From the NCBI RefSeq assembly GCF_016598615.1, contig NZ_CP066831.1, positions 2,604,001-2,668,000 on the forward strand: a stretch of DNA of 64,000 nt. Direction: 5' to 3'. The first letter of the stretch is position 1. Each line of letters starts with the position of its first letter. The notes under the pieces are model-generated. The model made no database searches. It saw only the letters and a program-made list of their open reading frames with translations, and had not been told where the DNA came from. Position numbers and translations under genes: made by a program. This DNA comes from Streptomyces liliifuscus (lineage in GTDB: Bacteria; Actinomycetota; Actinomycetes; Streptomycetales; Streptomycetaceae). This document shows positions 48,548 through 57,367 of this stretch, piece after piece.

Positions 48548-50227
48548 ATGACCGTCGACCAGGCCGCCGGAGCACGGGACACCGCGCCCAGGTCGGCACA
48601 CGTACCCGTGGTGATCGTCGGAGCCGGGCCGGTGGGCGTGACCGCCGCCCTCCTGCTCGCCCGGCGTGGCGTACGGACCGTCGTCCTCGAACGCCACCAC
48701 GACGTCTACCCGCTGCCGCGTGCCGTCGCCGCCGACGACGAGGTGCGCAGGATCCTCCAGGCCGCCGGGGTCGGCGAGGAGTTCGCCGCGATCGCCCGCC
48801 CCGCGCGGGGGCTCCGGCTGCTGGACGCCCGGCACCGGGTGATGGCCGAGTTCCCGCGCGCCGCGCAGGGGGCGCACGGCTTCCCGCAGACCAGCATGTT
48901 CGACCAGCCGGAGCTGGAGCGGCTGCTGCGCGACGCCCTGGCCCGCCGCCCGGAGTGCGATCTGCGGACCGGGGCGGAGGTCGTCGGCATAGGCACAGAC
49001 ACTGGCACAGGCGTCGGTGTGGGCGTTGGCCAGGACGGCAACGGTCCCGTCCGGGTGACCTTCCGCCGGGACGGCGTCGAGGAACATCTGTGGGCGGACG
49101 CCGTCCTCGGCTGCGACGGCGCGGGCAGCCTCACCCGCGACGCCGTCGGCGCCGGATGGCAGGACCTGCGCTTCGAGGAGCGCTGGACGGTCGTCGACGT
49201 GCGCACAAGCGTCCCCGTGCGCTGCTGGGAAGGCGTCGACCAGATCTGTGATCCCGACCGGCCGGCGACCTTCATGCGCATCGGCGAGGACCGTTACCGC
49301 TGGGAGTTCCGCCTGCCGGACGAGCCGGAACCGGATCACGAGCGGCTGCGCGAGCTGATCGCTCCCTGGGCGGACCTCCCGTACGGCGCCGACTTCGAGG
49401 TGGTGCGGCAGGCGCGGTACACCTTCCGGGCCCGTATCGCCGACCGCTGGCGCCGGGGGCGGGTCTTCCTGCTCGGCGACGCCGCGCACCTGACTCCGCC
49501 GTTCATCGGACAGGGTCTTGGCGCGGGGATGCGTGACGCCCACAACCTGACGTGGAAGCTGGCCCGTGTCCTTCAACAGGGCGCGGACGAGCGGCTGTTG
49601 GAGACGTACGAGAGCGAACGCAGGCCGCACGCCCGCCATGCGATCCGGCTCGCGGTCGCGATGGGCTGGGCCATGACCGGCGGCCAGGACGGTGCCGCCG
49701 CCCTCCGCCGCGGCGTTCTGGGCGCGGCCGTCCGTATCCCCGGACTGACCGCGGCTGCCGCCCGTGACCTCAGTCCGGCCCTTGCCGCGGGGCCGCTCGT
49801 GCGCCGACGCGCCCTCCGTCCGACCCGCCGGGGCGGCCGCGGTCTCGTGGGCGGAATCTGTCCGCAGCCATGGGTGGCCGTCGACGGGCGGCGCGTACGT
49901 CTCGACGAACTGCTCGGCGACTCCTTCGCCGTACTGACCGCCGCACCGCCCTCGCCCTCGCTGCGGGCGGTCGCCGACGGACTCGGCGCCCGGACCGTCC
50001 CCGTGGCCGGCCTCGGGGACGACGGCCGCCTCGCCGCCTGGCTGCGCGAGGGCCGGGCGGACGCCGTGCTGCTGCGCCCCGACCGCGTGGTCATGGACGT
50101 CGTCCCGTCCGGCGCCGACGACTTCACCGACACCGCGGGCTGGGCGTCCCTGCTGCACAGCACACGAAAGCCCCTGCCAGCCCAACGGACCATCGAGACA
50201 AGCCTGTTGAGGAGCGCCACACGATGA
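48548..50227 (+). CDS. FAD-dependent aromatic monooxygenase (MhpA/PheA-like)
   Basis: A 559-residue flavin hydroxylase. The FAD motif VVIVGAGPVGVTAALLLARRG is at residue 21, the DG motif at LGCDGAGSLTRDAVG, and the GD motif at VFLLGDAAHLTPPFIGQGLGAGMRDAHNLTWKL. It resembles 3-(3-hydroxyphenyl)propionate and resorcinol/phenol hydroxylases, which install the second ring OH for a dioxygenase. The ribosome site is weak. A Gly/Thr/Asp/Val repeat (TDTGTGVGVGVG) forms an odd loop near residue 155. The stop overlaps the next gene by 4 bp. Confidence 0.88.
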   Translation: MTVDQAAGARDTAPRSAHVPVVIVGAGPVGVTAALLLARRGVRTVVLERHHDVYPLPRAVAADDEVRRILQAAGVGEEFAAIARPARGLRLLDARHRVMAEFPRAAQGAHGFPQTSMFDQPELERLLRDALARRPECDLRTGAEVVGIGTDTGTGVGVGVGQDGNGPVRVTFRRDGVEEHLWADAVLGCDGAGSLTRDAVGAGWQDLRFEERWTVVDVRTSVPVRCWEGVDQICDPDRPATFMRIGEDRYRWEFRLPDEPEPDHERLRELIAPWADLPYGADFEVVRQARYTFRARIADRWRRGRVFLLGDAAHLTPPFIGQGLGAGMRDAHNLTWKLARVLQQGADERLLETYESERRPHARHAIRLAVAMGWAMTGGQDGAAALRRGVLGAAVRIPGLTAAAARDLSPALAAGPLVRRRALRPTRRGGRGLVGGICPQPWVAVDGRRVRLDELLGDSFAVLTAAPPSPSLRAVADGLGARTVPVAGLGDDGRLAAWLREGRADAVLLRPDRVVMDVVPSGADDFTDTAGWASLLHSTRKPLPAQRTIETSLLRSATR

Positions 50228-52239
50228 CCAGGCCGTACCCGGACCCCTTCATGACTCCCGATCCGCAGGCCGCGGCGGCCAGTCGCATCGTGGACTTCGC
50301 CCGCCGGTCCGCCCGGCACCGAGGAGTCGGGGCGGACAGCGACCACACCGACTACGCCGCGCTGCACCGCTGGTCCGTCGCGGATCTGGAGGGCTTCTGG
50401 GGTGCGGTGTGGGAGTACTTCGACATCGACGCGGACCGTCCGTACGAGCGGGTGCTGGCCGAGGAGACCATGCCGGGGGCCCACTGGTTCCCCGGGGCGA
50501 CCCTCAACTACACCCAGCACGCCCTGCGCGGCCTGAGCCCCGACCGGCCCGCGATCATCGCGATGGACGAGACAGGTTCGGCCCGCCCGGTCGGCGCCGG
50601 CCAACTGCGGGCCGAGGTCGCCTCCGTCGCCGCGACCCTGCGTGACCTCGGCGTGGGCCTGGGTGACCGGGTCGTCGGCTACCTCCCCAACACCCCGCAC
50701 GCCATCGTGGCGTTCCTCGCCGCCGCGAGCCTCGGCGCGGTGTGGTCGGTGTGCGGACAGGACTACGCGCCGAAGGCCGCCGCCGACCGCTTCGCCCAGC
50801 TGGAACCCACCGTCCTGATCGCCGCCGACGGCTACCTCTTCAACGGCACCGCCCACGACCGCCGCGAGGCGGCCCTCGAACTGGCCCGCGCGCTGCCGAC
50901 GTTGAAGGCCACCCTGCTCGTCGACCACGTGGGCCTGCCGCGGCTGTCTCGTAACCACCCCTCCCTGGCGGTCCCGTGGGAGGACGCGGCCACCCGCGCG
51001 GAACAACTCACCTGTACGCCGGTGCCGTTCGACCACCCGCTGTGGGTCGTCTTCTCCTCCGGCACGACCGGCCTGCCCAAGGGCATCGTGCACGGCCACG
51101 GCGGCGTCCTCCTTGAGCACCTGAAGACCCTGGGCCTGCACTCCGACCTCGGCCCCGGCGACCGCCTCCTCTGGTACACCACCACCCACTGGATGATGTG
51201 GAACCTGGTCGCCTCCACCCTGCTGACGGGCGCCACGACCTGTACGTACGACGGCAGTCCGGCACCGCTCGCCCGCCCCGACATCCTGTGGGAGCTGGCC
51301 GCCCGCCACCGCGTCACCGTCTTCGGCACGAGTCCCCAATACCTGCTGGGGATGGCCAAGTTCGGCATCGACCCGTCCGTGCACGACCTGTCGTCAGTCC
51401 GCGTGGTCGGCTGCACCGGATCCGCCCTGCCGGCCTCCGCCTACCCCTGGGTCCGCGACCATGTCGGCGACCGTGTCCTGCTCGCCTCCATCAGCGGTGG
51501 TACGGACATCGTCTCCGGCTTCGCGGGCAGCGCACCCACGACACCCGTCCGGGCGGGGGAACTGTCGGCCCCTCACCTGGGCGTGGCGCTGGCCGCGTAC
51601 GACGCCGAGGGACACCCGGTCGTCGACCAGGTCGGTGAGCTGGTGGTCACCCGCCCCATGCCGTCGATGCCGCTGTACTTCTGGAACGACCCCGACGGCA
51701 CCCGCTTCCACGACGCGTACTTCTCCACGTATCCCGGTGTGTGGCGGCACGGCGACTGGATCACCTTCACCTCCCACGGTTCGGTGATCGTGCACGGCCG
51801 CTCGGACTCCACCCTCAACCGCAACGGCGTACGACTGGGGAGCGCCGACATCCACGACGTCGTCGAACGGCTTCCGGAGGTCACCGAGGCCCTGGTCATC
51901 GGGGCGGAGGAGCCGGACGGCGGCTACTGGATGCCGCTGTTCGTGGTCCCGGCGGCCGGTGCGGTCCTCGACGACGCGCTCCGCGACCGCATTCATGAGG
52001 CGATCCGCTCCGGTGTCTCGCCGCGCCACGTCCCCGACGAGATCCTCGAAGTCCCGGCCGTCCCGCACACACGCACGGGCAAGAAGCTCGAGGTCCCCGT
52101 CAAGCGGCTGCTCCAGGGCGCGCCCGCCGAGCAGGTCGTCAACCCGGCCACCGTGGACGCGCCCGAGCTCATCGACTACTACGCCCGGCTGGGAGCCGAA
52201 CGCCGCGCACGGACAGGCACCGAGCCCGCCCGTTCATGA
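50224..52239 (+). CDS. Acetoacetyl-CoA synthetase (acetoacetate-CoA ligase)
   Basis: A 671-residue AMP-forming ligase of the acetyl/acetoacetyl-CoA synthetase group (EC 6.2.1.16). Motifs: VFSSGTTGLPKGIVHGHGG, VRVVGCTGSALPASAYPWV, ISGGTDIVSGF, GDWITFTSHGSVIVHGRSDSTLNRNGVRLGSADIHDVVERLPEV and a C-terminal HTRTGKKLEVPVKR with the catalytic Lys. The N-terminal region (HRWSVADLEGFWGAVWEYFDI) is the usual one for AacS. It would turn free acetoacetate, or a similar acid, into an acyl-CoA for central metabolism, so acetoacetate may be an end product of the ring-cleavage route. The gene ends at two strong hairpins. Confidence 0.88.
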   Translation: MTRPYPDPFMTPDPQAAAASRIVDFARRSARHRGVGADSDHTDYAALHRWSVADLEGFWGAVWEYFDIDADRPYERVLAEETMPGAHWFPGATLNYTQHALRGLSPDRPAIIAMDETGSARPVGAGQLRAEVASVAATLRDLGVGLGDRVVGYLPNTPHAIVAFLAAASLGAVWSVCGQDYAPKAAADRFAQLEPTVLIAADGYLFNGTAHDRREAALELARALPTLKATLLVDHVGLPRLSRNHPSLAVPWEDAATRAEQLTCTPVPFDHPLWVVFSSGTTGLPKGIVHGHGGVLLEHLKTLGLHSDLGPGDRLLWYTTTHWMMWNLVASTLLTGATTCTYDGSPAPLARPDILWELAARHRVTVFGTSPQYLLGMAKFGIDPSVHDLSSVRVVGCTGSALPASAYPWVRDHVGDRVLLASISGGTDIVSGFAGSAPTTPVRAGELSAPHLGVALAAYDAEGHPVVDQVGELVVTRPMPSMPLYFWNDPDGTRFHDAYFSTYPGVWRHGDWITFTSHGSVIVHGRSDSTLNRNGVRLGSADIHDVVERLPEVTEALVIGAEEPDGGYWMPLFVVPAAGAVLDDALRDRIHEAIRSGVSPRHVPDEILEVPAVPHTRTGKKLEVPVKRLLQGAPAEQVVNPATVDAPELIDYYARLGAERRARTGTEPARS

Positions 52240-52242
52240 GAA

Positions 52243-52276
52243 GGGCGGTGCCGGGCGTCCCCTCCCGGCACCGCCC
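52243..52276 (+). terminator. Terminator after the aromatic operon
   Basis: GGGCGGTGCCGGG pairs exactly with CCCGGCACCGCCC around an 8-nt loop, 3 bp after the stop. Confidence 0.85.
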
Positions 52277-52313
52277 GGGCCGTGCGCCGCTCGGGCACGA
52301 CCCGTCATGGGGA

Positions 52314-52342
52314 AGGAGGCCGGACCAGGGGTCCGGCCTCCT
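52314..52342. terminator. Second hairpin, facing the MFS gene
   Basis: AGGAGGCCGGACC and GGTCCGGCCTCCT form a perfect 13-bp stem with a 3-nt loop, 45 bp past the MFS stop on the opposite strand. Confidence 0.8.
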
Positions 52343-52386
52343 GGTGGTCGGCCCCCTTCTTCGGGAACCGGCCCGCGTGGCCGTCG

Positions 52387-53991
52387 TCAGCCGACGTCCA
52401 CGTGCTCCTTCCGGCTCTCCTCCTGCTCCTCCTGGTCGCGCTTCGCGGCCTTGCGGCCGGGCAGGACCGCGAGGACGATCATGGTTCCGGCGACCATGAT
52501 GATCCCGCCGATGAGGCTGGTGTGCGCGACACCGTGGGCGAAGGCCTCGTGCACCGCGTCGATCAGGGCCTGCGCCTGCTCGGGTCCGGCGGAGGGGGTC
52601 TTCGCGATCTGCTCGGCGACCGCAAGACCGCCGCCGACCGAGTCCTTGGCCGTCTCCATCGCGGAGGCCGGCAGCTGCCCGCCGACCAGCTCGGCAAGCC
52701 GGTCCTTGTAGGCGGTGGCCAGCAGCGAGCCCAGTACGGCGATACCGAGGGAGCCGCCGAGTTCCAGCGCGGTGTCGTTGGCGCCGCCGCCGACGCCCAG
52801 CTCGCTCTCCGGGAACGAACCCATGATGGTGTCGGTGGCCGGGGACACGCTCAGACCGATCGCGAACCCGAGCATCATCATCGGCGCCAGGAAGTCGGCG
52901 TACGTGGAGCCCGTGTCGATCCGGGTGAGCAGCAGGACGCCCACGGTGCCGATCGCCATGCCCGCCACCACCATGGCCTTCATACCCAGCTTCGGCGTCA
53001 GGCGCCCGGTGGCCGCGGCGCCGACGAACACCGCGCCGGCCAGCGGCAGCAGACGGACGCCGGTCTCCAGCGCGCCGTAGCCGAGGACGAACTGCAGGAA
53101 CTGGGTGGAGTAGTAGATCGCCCCGAAGGTGCCGAAGAAGAAGAACAGCACCGCCAGCATCGAACCGCTGAAGGGACGCTGGGCGAACCTGCGCACGTCC
53201 AGCATCGGGTGCGGGTGGCGCAGCTCCCAGAGCACGAAGGCCAGCAGGCCCACGCCCGCGACGACCGCGGCGGTGACCGGGCCGGTGCCCCAGCCGAAGT
53301 GCGGGCCCTCGATGATCGCGTAGACGAGCGAGCCGACCGAGACGATCGACAGCAGTCCGCCCACGTAGTCGATCCGGCCGGCGTTCGCCGCCTTCGACGG
53401 CGGAACCAGCATCAGCGCGCCGATCACGGCGACGACGGCGATCGGGACGTTGATCAGGAAGGTCGAGCCCCAGGCGTGGTCCTCCAGGAGCCAGCCGGCC
53501 ACCAGCGGGCCGACCGCGATGGCGAGGCCGGAGGTGGCGGTCCAGGCCGTGATGGCCTTGGCCCGCTCCCGCTTCGGGAAGATCGCGACCAGCAGGGACA
53601 GCGTGGCCGGCATGACCACCGCCGCGCCGACGCCCATGATCGCGCGGGCCGTGATGACCAGACTCGTCTCGTCGACCAGGCTGCCCATCACCGAGCCGCC
53701 CGCGAAGATCACCAGGCCCGCGACCAGCGCCCCGCGACGGCTGTACTTGTCGCCGATCGAGCCGAGGACGAGCATCAGCGCGGCGTACGGAACGGTGTAG
53801 CCGTCGATGACCCACTGCAGGTCGCTGCTGCTCAGGCCCAGGTCCGTGGTCATGTCCGGCGCCGCCACGATCAGTGACGTGTTCGCCATGACCACGATCA
53901 GCAGACTCAGACACAGCACCAGCAGGGCGAGCCGGCGCCGTGAGTACGGCCCTGTCATCTTCTCGACGGGTGTGTTGGCGAAGAGCGGCAT
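52387..53991 (-). CDS. DHA2-type (14-span) MFS drug efflux pump
   Basis: A 534-residue proton-driven exporter of the EmrB/QacA group. Motif A (GSIGDKYSRRGALVAGL) follows span 2, motif C (AVGPLVAGWLLEDHAWG) follows span 5, and the NVPIAVVAVIGAL span is typical. A hydrophobic body of about 14 spans ends in a charged tail (GRKAAKRDQEEQEESRKEH). GGAG lies 6 bp before ATG 53991. Divergent from a TetR regulator, with two palindromes in between, so it is almost surely a TetR-repressed efflux system. Confidence 0.93.
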   Translation of the reverse strand: MPLFANTPVEKMTGPYSRRRLALLVLCLSLLIVVMANTSLIVAAPDMTTDLGLSSSDLQWVIDGYTVPYAALMLVLGSIGDKYSRRGALVAGLVIFAGGSVMGSLVDETSLVITARAIMGVGAAVVMPATLSLLVAIFPKRERAKAITAWTATSGLAIAVGPLVAGWLLEDHAWGSTFLINVPIAVVAVIGALMLVPPSKAANAGRIDYVGGLLSIVSVGSLVYAIIEGPHFGWGTGPVTAAVVAGVGLLAFVLWELRHPHPMLDVRRFAQRPFSGSMLAVLFFFFGTFGAIYYSTQFLQFVLGYGALETGVRLLPLAGAVFVGAAATGRLTPKLGMKAMVVAGMAIGTVGVLLLTRIDTGSTYADFLAPMMMLGFAIGLSVSPATDTIMGSFPESELGVGGGANDTALELGGSLGIAVLGSLLATAYKDRLAELVGGQLPASAMETAKDSVGGGLAVAEQIAKTPSAGPEQAQALIDAVHEAFAHGVAHTSLIGGIIMVAGTMIVLAVLPGRKAAKRDQEEQEESRKEHVDVG

Positions 53992-54047
53992 CGGAGGCTC
54001 CCGGGGGGGGGTGAGTGGGACGAGAGGGGCAAGCGGGGCGACTTAAT

Positions 54048-54063
54048 TGCCCATCGATGTGCA
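54048..54063. promoter_or_regulatory. Operator-like palindrome 1 between efflux pump and TetR genes
   Basis: TGCCCATCGATGTGCA is palindromic at 14 of 16 positions. It lies 57 bp from the pump start. Confidence 0.75.
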
Positions 54064-54074
54064 GACTAGTTTAT

Positions 54075-54090
54075 TGCCCGTCGATGTGCA
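54075..54090. promoter_or_regulatory. Operator-like palindrome 2 between efflux pump and TetR genes
   Basis: TGCCCGTCGATGTGCA, a 15/16 copy of the first site at a distance of 27 bp, which is 2.5 helix turns. Two copies in the divergent promoter support TetR binding. Confidence 0.75.
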
Positions 54091-54111
54091 AATATCTCGG
54101 TAGCCCTCCCT

Positions 54112-54172
54112 GCCCGTCTGTCTGCCTGTCTGCCTGTCTGCCCGTCTGCCCGTCTGCCTGCCTGCCTGCCGA
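54112..54172 (+). repeat. CTGY-type simple repeat before the TetR gene
   Basis: About 60 bp built from CTGT, CTGC and CCGT tetramers with a strong 8-bp period (CTGTCTGC type). It lies just before the TetR start, in its untranslated leader. Confidence 0.85.
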
Positions 54173-54181
54173 GGTACCGAT

Positions 54182-54847
54182 GTGACCAGCCCGCCAGCGA
54201 CGCACGAACCCCTCAGCCGTACGGCCCGGGCCACCCGCACGCGCATCCTCGAAGCGGCCCGGCGGGAACTGGGGCGCAACGCCGACAGCAGCCTCGGTGA
54301 CATCGCCGAGGCGGCCGGTGTGGCGCGTCGTACCGTGTACGCGCATTTCGCGGGGCGGGCCGCACTCATCGGGGGGCTCGCGGCGGACGCGGGGGAGGCG
54401 ATTCGCGTCGCGATCACCGCCATCGACGCGCCGGGGCCGGTCACAGGTCGGGCTCCGGATGCCGCGACCGCCCTGGCGCGTGTCGTTCTCACCCTCTGGC
54501 CGGTCGGTGACCGCTATCGCACGCTCATCGGGCTGGCCCGCCAGGACCTGGGGGCCAACGGGTTCAGCGGGCTCCTGGATCCCGTCCGCGACAGGGTCGC
54601 CGGGATCCTGGCCCGCGGCCAGCAGCAGGGCGTCTTCCGCACAGGCGTCCCGCCCGGCCCGCTCAGCAGAGCCCTCGAAGCGCACATTCTGGCCCTGCTC
54701 GACAGCGTCAACTCCGGGATCTGGGCCGACGACGGCACGGGCGCCGCCACCACCACTCTGATCGCCGCGGGCGCCGACCGAGATGTCGCGGCCTCGACGG
54801 TTCGCCGCCTGAGCGATGCCGACCAGCCCGGGTGCCATGCCCAGTAG
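54182..54847 (+). CDS. TetR-family regulator of the divergent efflux pump
   Basis: A 221-residue regulator. Helix-turn-helix: TRTRILEAARRELGRNADSSLGDIAEAAGVARRTVYAHFAGRAALIGGL. The ligand domain is paralogous to that of the TetR protein at 44772-45425. GTG 54182 follows GAGG. It is divergent from the DHA2 pump, with paired palindromes between, so it should repress the pump and itself. Inducer unknown, presumably a toxic compound exported by the pump. Confidence 0.9.
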   Translation: MTSPPATHEPLSRTARATRTRILEAARRELGRNADSSLGDIAEAAGVARRTVYAHFAGRAALIGGLAADAGEAIRVAITAIDAPGPVTGRAPDAATALARVVLTLWPVGDRYRTLIGLARQDLGANGFSGLLDPVRDRVAGILARGQQQGVFRTGVPPGPLSRALEAHILALLDSVNSGIWADDGTGAATTTLIAAGADRDVAASTVRRLSDADQPGCHAQ

Positions 54848-54906
54848 CCCCGGCGACAAGCCCGACTCGGGCACCCAGCAACCCCGTACACGCGACAGGA
54901 GAACTC

Positions 54907-55689
54907 ATGTACCGCCCCCACCCCGAATACCGCGACGACTCCGCGTACCAGGACGACTTCGCGTACCAGTCGGACGCCTCGCGGACACATCGGCTGCCGC
55001 TCGTCATCTCCCTCACCGCTCTGTGCGCGCTGATCCTCGTCCCCGTGGTGGTCGACCGTGTCGTGGCGGCGCGGGTGGAGTCGGGTACGGCCGAGGCGTT
55101 CCAGGAGGGCATGGGTACGCCCACGCGGCCCGAGGTCCACGTGCGCGGCTTCCCCGTGCTGACCCAGGTGGCGTCCGGCACCCTGCGGCACGTGGACATC
55201 ACCGCCCGCGACATACCCGCCGACGAGGCCACCCGCCCGCTGCCGGTGACCGAACTCGACCTCGGGCTCGACGACTTGAAGAAGTCGGACGACGGCAGCG
55301 AGGCGCGGGCGCGCAGTGCCGAAGCGACCGCCCGTCTGTCGTACACCGATGTGTCCGACGCCCTCGGTCTTGAGGTGTCCCAGGGCGACCGGCCCGGCCG
55401 GATCGGCGCGAGGATCGCGATGCCCTTCGGCGACGGGATCACCGTGACGGTGAAGGTGTCCGCGGTCTCCGGCAACCGCATCGCCTTCGAGGACTTCCGG
55501 GTGACGAGCGGCGCACTGCCCGACGCCGGTCAGGCACTGCTCGACAAGGTCTTCGAGCAGCCGATCCAGCTGCGGAACATCCCCGACGGGCTGCGTCTTC
55601 GCTCGGTCACCACCACGGACGACGGCCTCACCGCCCGTTTCTCGGGTACGTCGGTCACCTTCCGCCCCGCCGACTCGGCACAGGGATGA
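54907..55689 (+). CDS. LmeA-like (DUF2993) phospholipid-binding protein
   Basis: A 260-residue membrane-anchored protein. A charged, Tyr-rich N-terminus (YRPHPEYRDDSAYQDD) precedes a single span (LPLVISLTALCALILVPVVVDRVVA). The rest has the DUF2993/LmeA pattern (VRGFPVLTQVASGTLRHVDITARDI; GLRLRSVTTTDDGLTARFSG). Characterised LmeA binds phospholipids and supports lipomannan synthesis in mycobacteria; here the role is probably envelope lipid handling. AGGAG lies 6 bp before ATG 54907. Confidence 0.85.
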   Translation: MYRPHPEYRDDSAYQDDFAYQSDASRTHRLPLVISLTALCALILVPVVVDRVVAARVESGTAEAFQEGMGTPTRPEVHVRGFPVLTQVASGTLRHVDITARDIPADEATRPLPVTELDLGLDDLKKSDDGSEARARSAEATARLSYTDVSDALGLEVSQGDRPGRIGARIAMPFGDGITVTVKVSAVSGNRIAFEDFRVTSGALPDAGQALLDKVFEQPIQLRNIPDGLRLRSVTTTDDGLTARFSGTSVTFRPADSAQG

Positions 55690-55704
55690 CCGCCCTCGCC
55701 CCCC

Positions 55705-56295
55705 TCAGCGACTGCGCAGAGCAGCCAGCGTGGCCTCCAGGTCGGCCGCGCGAGGGCGGTTGTACGGCAGCCTGCCGAGCAGGACCCCCATGGTGCAGGT
55801 GTCGGTGAGCGCGGAGAGGACCAGGCCGCCCGCCACCCCGGCCGAGAGGATCTGGAAGGCCGGATGGACGAACAGTCCCAGGGCCAGTCCGACGAGTACG
55901 AGAGCGCCTGCGGTGAACCGCACCTGGCGTTCCATGGCCCAGCCGCCCCGGGCAGCGTTGGCCGCGGGCCGGTCCACGTCGTTGCCCTCGGCGGCCCACG
56001 CTGTCGTGCCGCCGGCAAGGGTCGCCGCGGCGATGCCCTCTCCGGCCAGCAGTTCACAGGCGGTCAGGGAGCGGTTGCCGGAGGCGCACACCATCAGGAC
56101 GTCACCGCGCTCGGCGGCGTGCCGTAGTTCGGGCAGCGCCCGCCGCACCTGGTCCAGCGGGATGTTCAGGGCGCCGGGCACATGACCCGAGGCGTACTCA
56201 CCGGGCGTCCGTACGTCGATGACGGTGAGGTCGTGCAGCCGACTGCGGGCCTGGCCGACGCCGAGGACGACGACAGGCGTGCGGGAAACGGTCAT
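55705..56295 (-). CDS. Rhodanese-DUF2892 membrane protein (YgaP-like)
   Basis: A 196-residue fusion of an N-terminal rhodanese domain and a C-terminal two-span DUF2892 anchor. The active-site loop is MVCASGNRS, Cys followed by five residues. DVRTPGEYASGHVPGALNIPL is typical rhodanese. Transfers sulfane sulfur at the membrane. AGGAG precedes the ATG. Downstream of the TauE-like and persulfide dioxygenase genes in the same direction, so part of a sulfide/sulfane-sulfur module. Confidence 0.92.
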   Translation of the reverse strand: MTVSRTPVVVLGVGQARSRLHDLTVIDVRTPGEYASGHVPGALNIPLDQVRRALPELRHAAERGDVLMVCASGNRSLTACELLAGEGIAAATLAGGTTAWAAEGNDVDRPAANAARGGWAMERQVRFTAGALVLVGLALGLFVHPAFQILSAGVAGGLVLSALTDTCTMGVLLGRLPYNRPRAADLEATLAALRSR

Positions 56296-56327
56296 GGCTG
56301 AGGTGCTCCTGTGTGTTGGGAGTTACG

Positions 56328-56420
56328 GGAAGGCTGGAGGTATTGGAAGGCTGGAGGTGCTGGAGGTGCTGCAGGACCGCAGGTACTGGAGGGCTGCAGG
56401 TACTGAACGGCTGGAGGCAC
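56328..56420. repeat. GGCTGGAGGT-type degenerate repeats
   Basis: Between the rhodanese and TauE genes the DNA is made of GAAGGCTGGAGGT, GCTGGAGGT and GCTGCAGGT words. No gene. Confidence 0.7.
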
Positions 56421-56447
56421 GCTGCAGTGATCGAGCGGCCGGGCCCG

Positions 56448-57194
56448 TCACACCGCCGTGTCGATGAGCATGAGGGCGGCCACCGCGAGCAGCACCAGGG
56501 CGAAGACCCGTTGGAGCGTGGGGCCGGACACCTTCGCGGCGAGGCGTTTGCCGTCCCATGCGCCGAGGATCGCGGCCCCGGCGAAGGGGGCGATGACGGC
56601 CCAGTCCAGGCCGTCGGCGGTACCGGCGCGCATCACGAGCGCGGCGAGCGAGTTGACGGTGATGACGAGCAGGCTGGTGCCCACCGCCTCCCTCATCCGC
56701 AGCCCGAGTACGCCCACGAGCGCCGGTACGGCGAGGAAGCCGCCGCCGACTCCGAGTACGCCGGTGACCGCGCCGAGCCCGCCACCGGCCGCCGCGGCCC
56801 GTGCGGACCTGACCGGCCGGGCGTCGTCCGAACTCTGCCGGGAACGCAGCATGCGTACCGCCACCAAGGCCGCGACCACGGCGAAGGCCCCGGTCAGCGC
56901 GGCGTCGGGCAGGCGGCCCGCGACCGCGCCGCCCAGCAGCGCCGGGCCGATGCCCGCCGCCGCGAAGAGCGCCCCCGTACGCCAGCGGACCTGACCGTCA
57001 CGCGCGTGGCCGTACAGCGCCGTGGCCGAGGTCGCGGTCACGATGACGAGGCTCGCGGTGCTGGCCGCGACCGGGGTGAAACCGAGCAGATAGATCAGGG
57101 CGGGAACGGCCAGGACACTGCCGCCGCCCCCGAGCGCACCGAGCGCCAGCCCGATGACGGCACCGGCCGTCAGGGCGAGTATGAGAGGGCTCAC
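56448..57194 (-). CDS. TauE/SafE-family sulfite/organosulfur exporter
   Basis: A 248-residue membrane protein with eight predicted spans in two repeats. The conserved GLALGALGGGGSVLAVPALIYLLG opens the first repeat, and GVLGVGGGFLAVPALVGVLGLRM opens the second. Family members move sulfite, thiosulfate or sulfoacetate. Located between persulfide dioxygenase and rhodanese, so likely exporting the sulfite or thiosulfate made by sulfide oxidation. Confidence 0.92.
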   Translation of the reverse strand: MSPLILALTAGAVIGLALGALGGGGSVLAVPALIYLLGFTPVAASTASLVIVTATSATALYGHARDGQVRWRTGALFAAAGIGPALLGGAVAGRLPDAALTGAFAVVAALVAVRMLRSRQSSDDARPVRSARAAAAGGGLGAVTGVLGVGGGFLAVPALVGVLGLRMREAVGTSLLVITVNSLAALVMRAGTADGLDWAVIAPFAGAAILGAWDGKRLAAKVSGPTLQRVFALVLLAVAALMLIDTAV

Positions 57195-57306
57195 GCCACC
57201 GTGCCGTTCTCAAGGCTGCCGGCGCGGCCGGGAGCACGGGGCAGGGGGAGGGCGTTCATCGGCACGGTCTCGCTTCTTTCTGGTGACTGGAGGGCGGCTG
57301 CCGCAG

Positions 57307-57353
57307 GAGGGCCGGGTTCGCACCGGGGCCGTCCCACGCGAGGACCGGCCCTC
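57307..57353 (-). terminator. Hairpin after the persulfide dioxygenase gene
   Basis: GAGGGCCGG and CCGGCCCTC form a 9-bp stem around a 29-nt loop, 15 bp past the stop. Weak candidate; the genes may still be co-transcribed. Confidence 0.4.
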
Positions 57354-57367
57354 GTACCGATGCGTGT

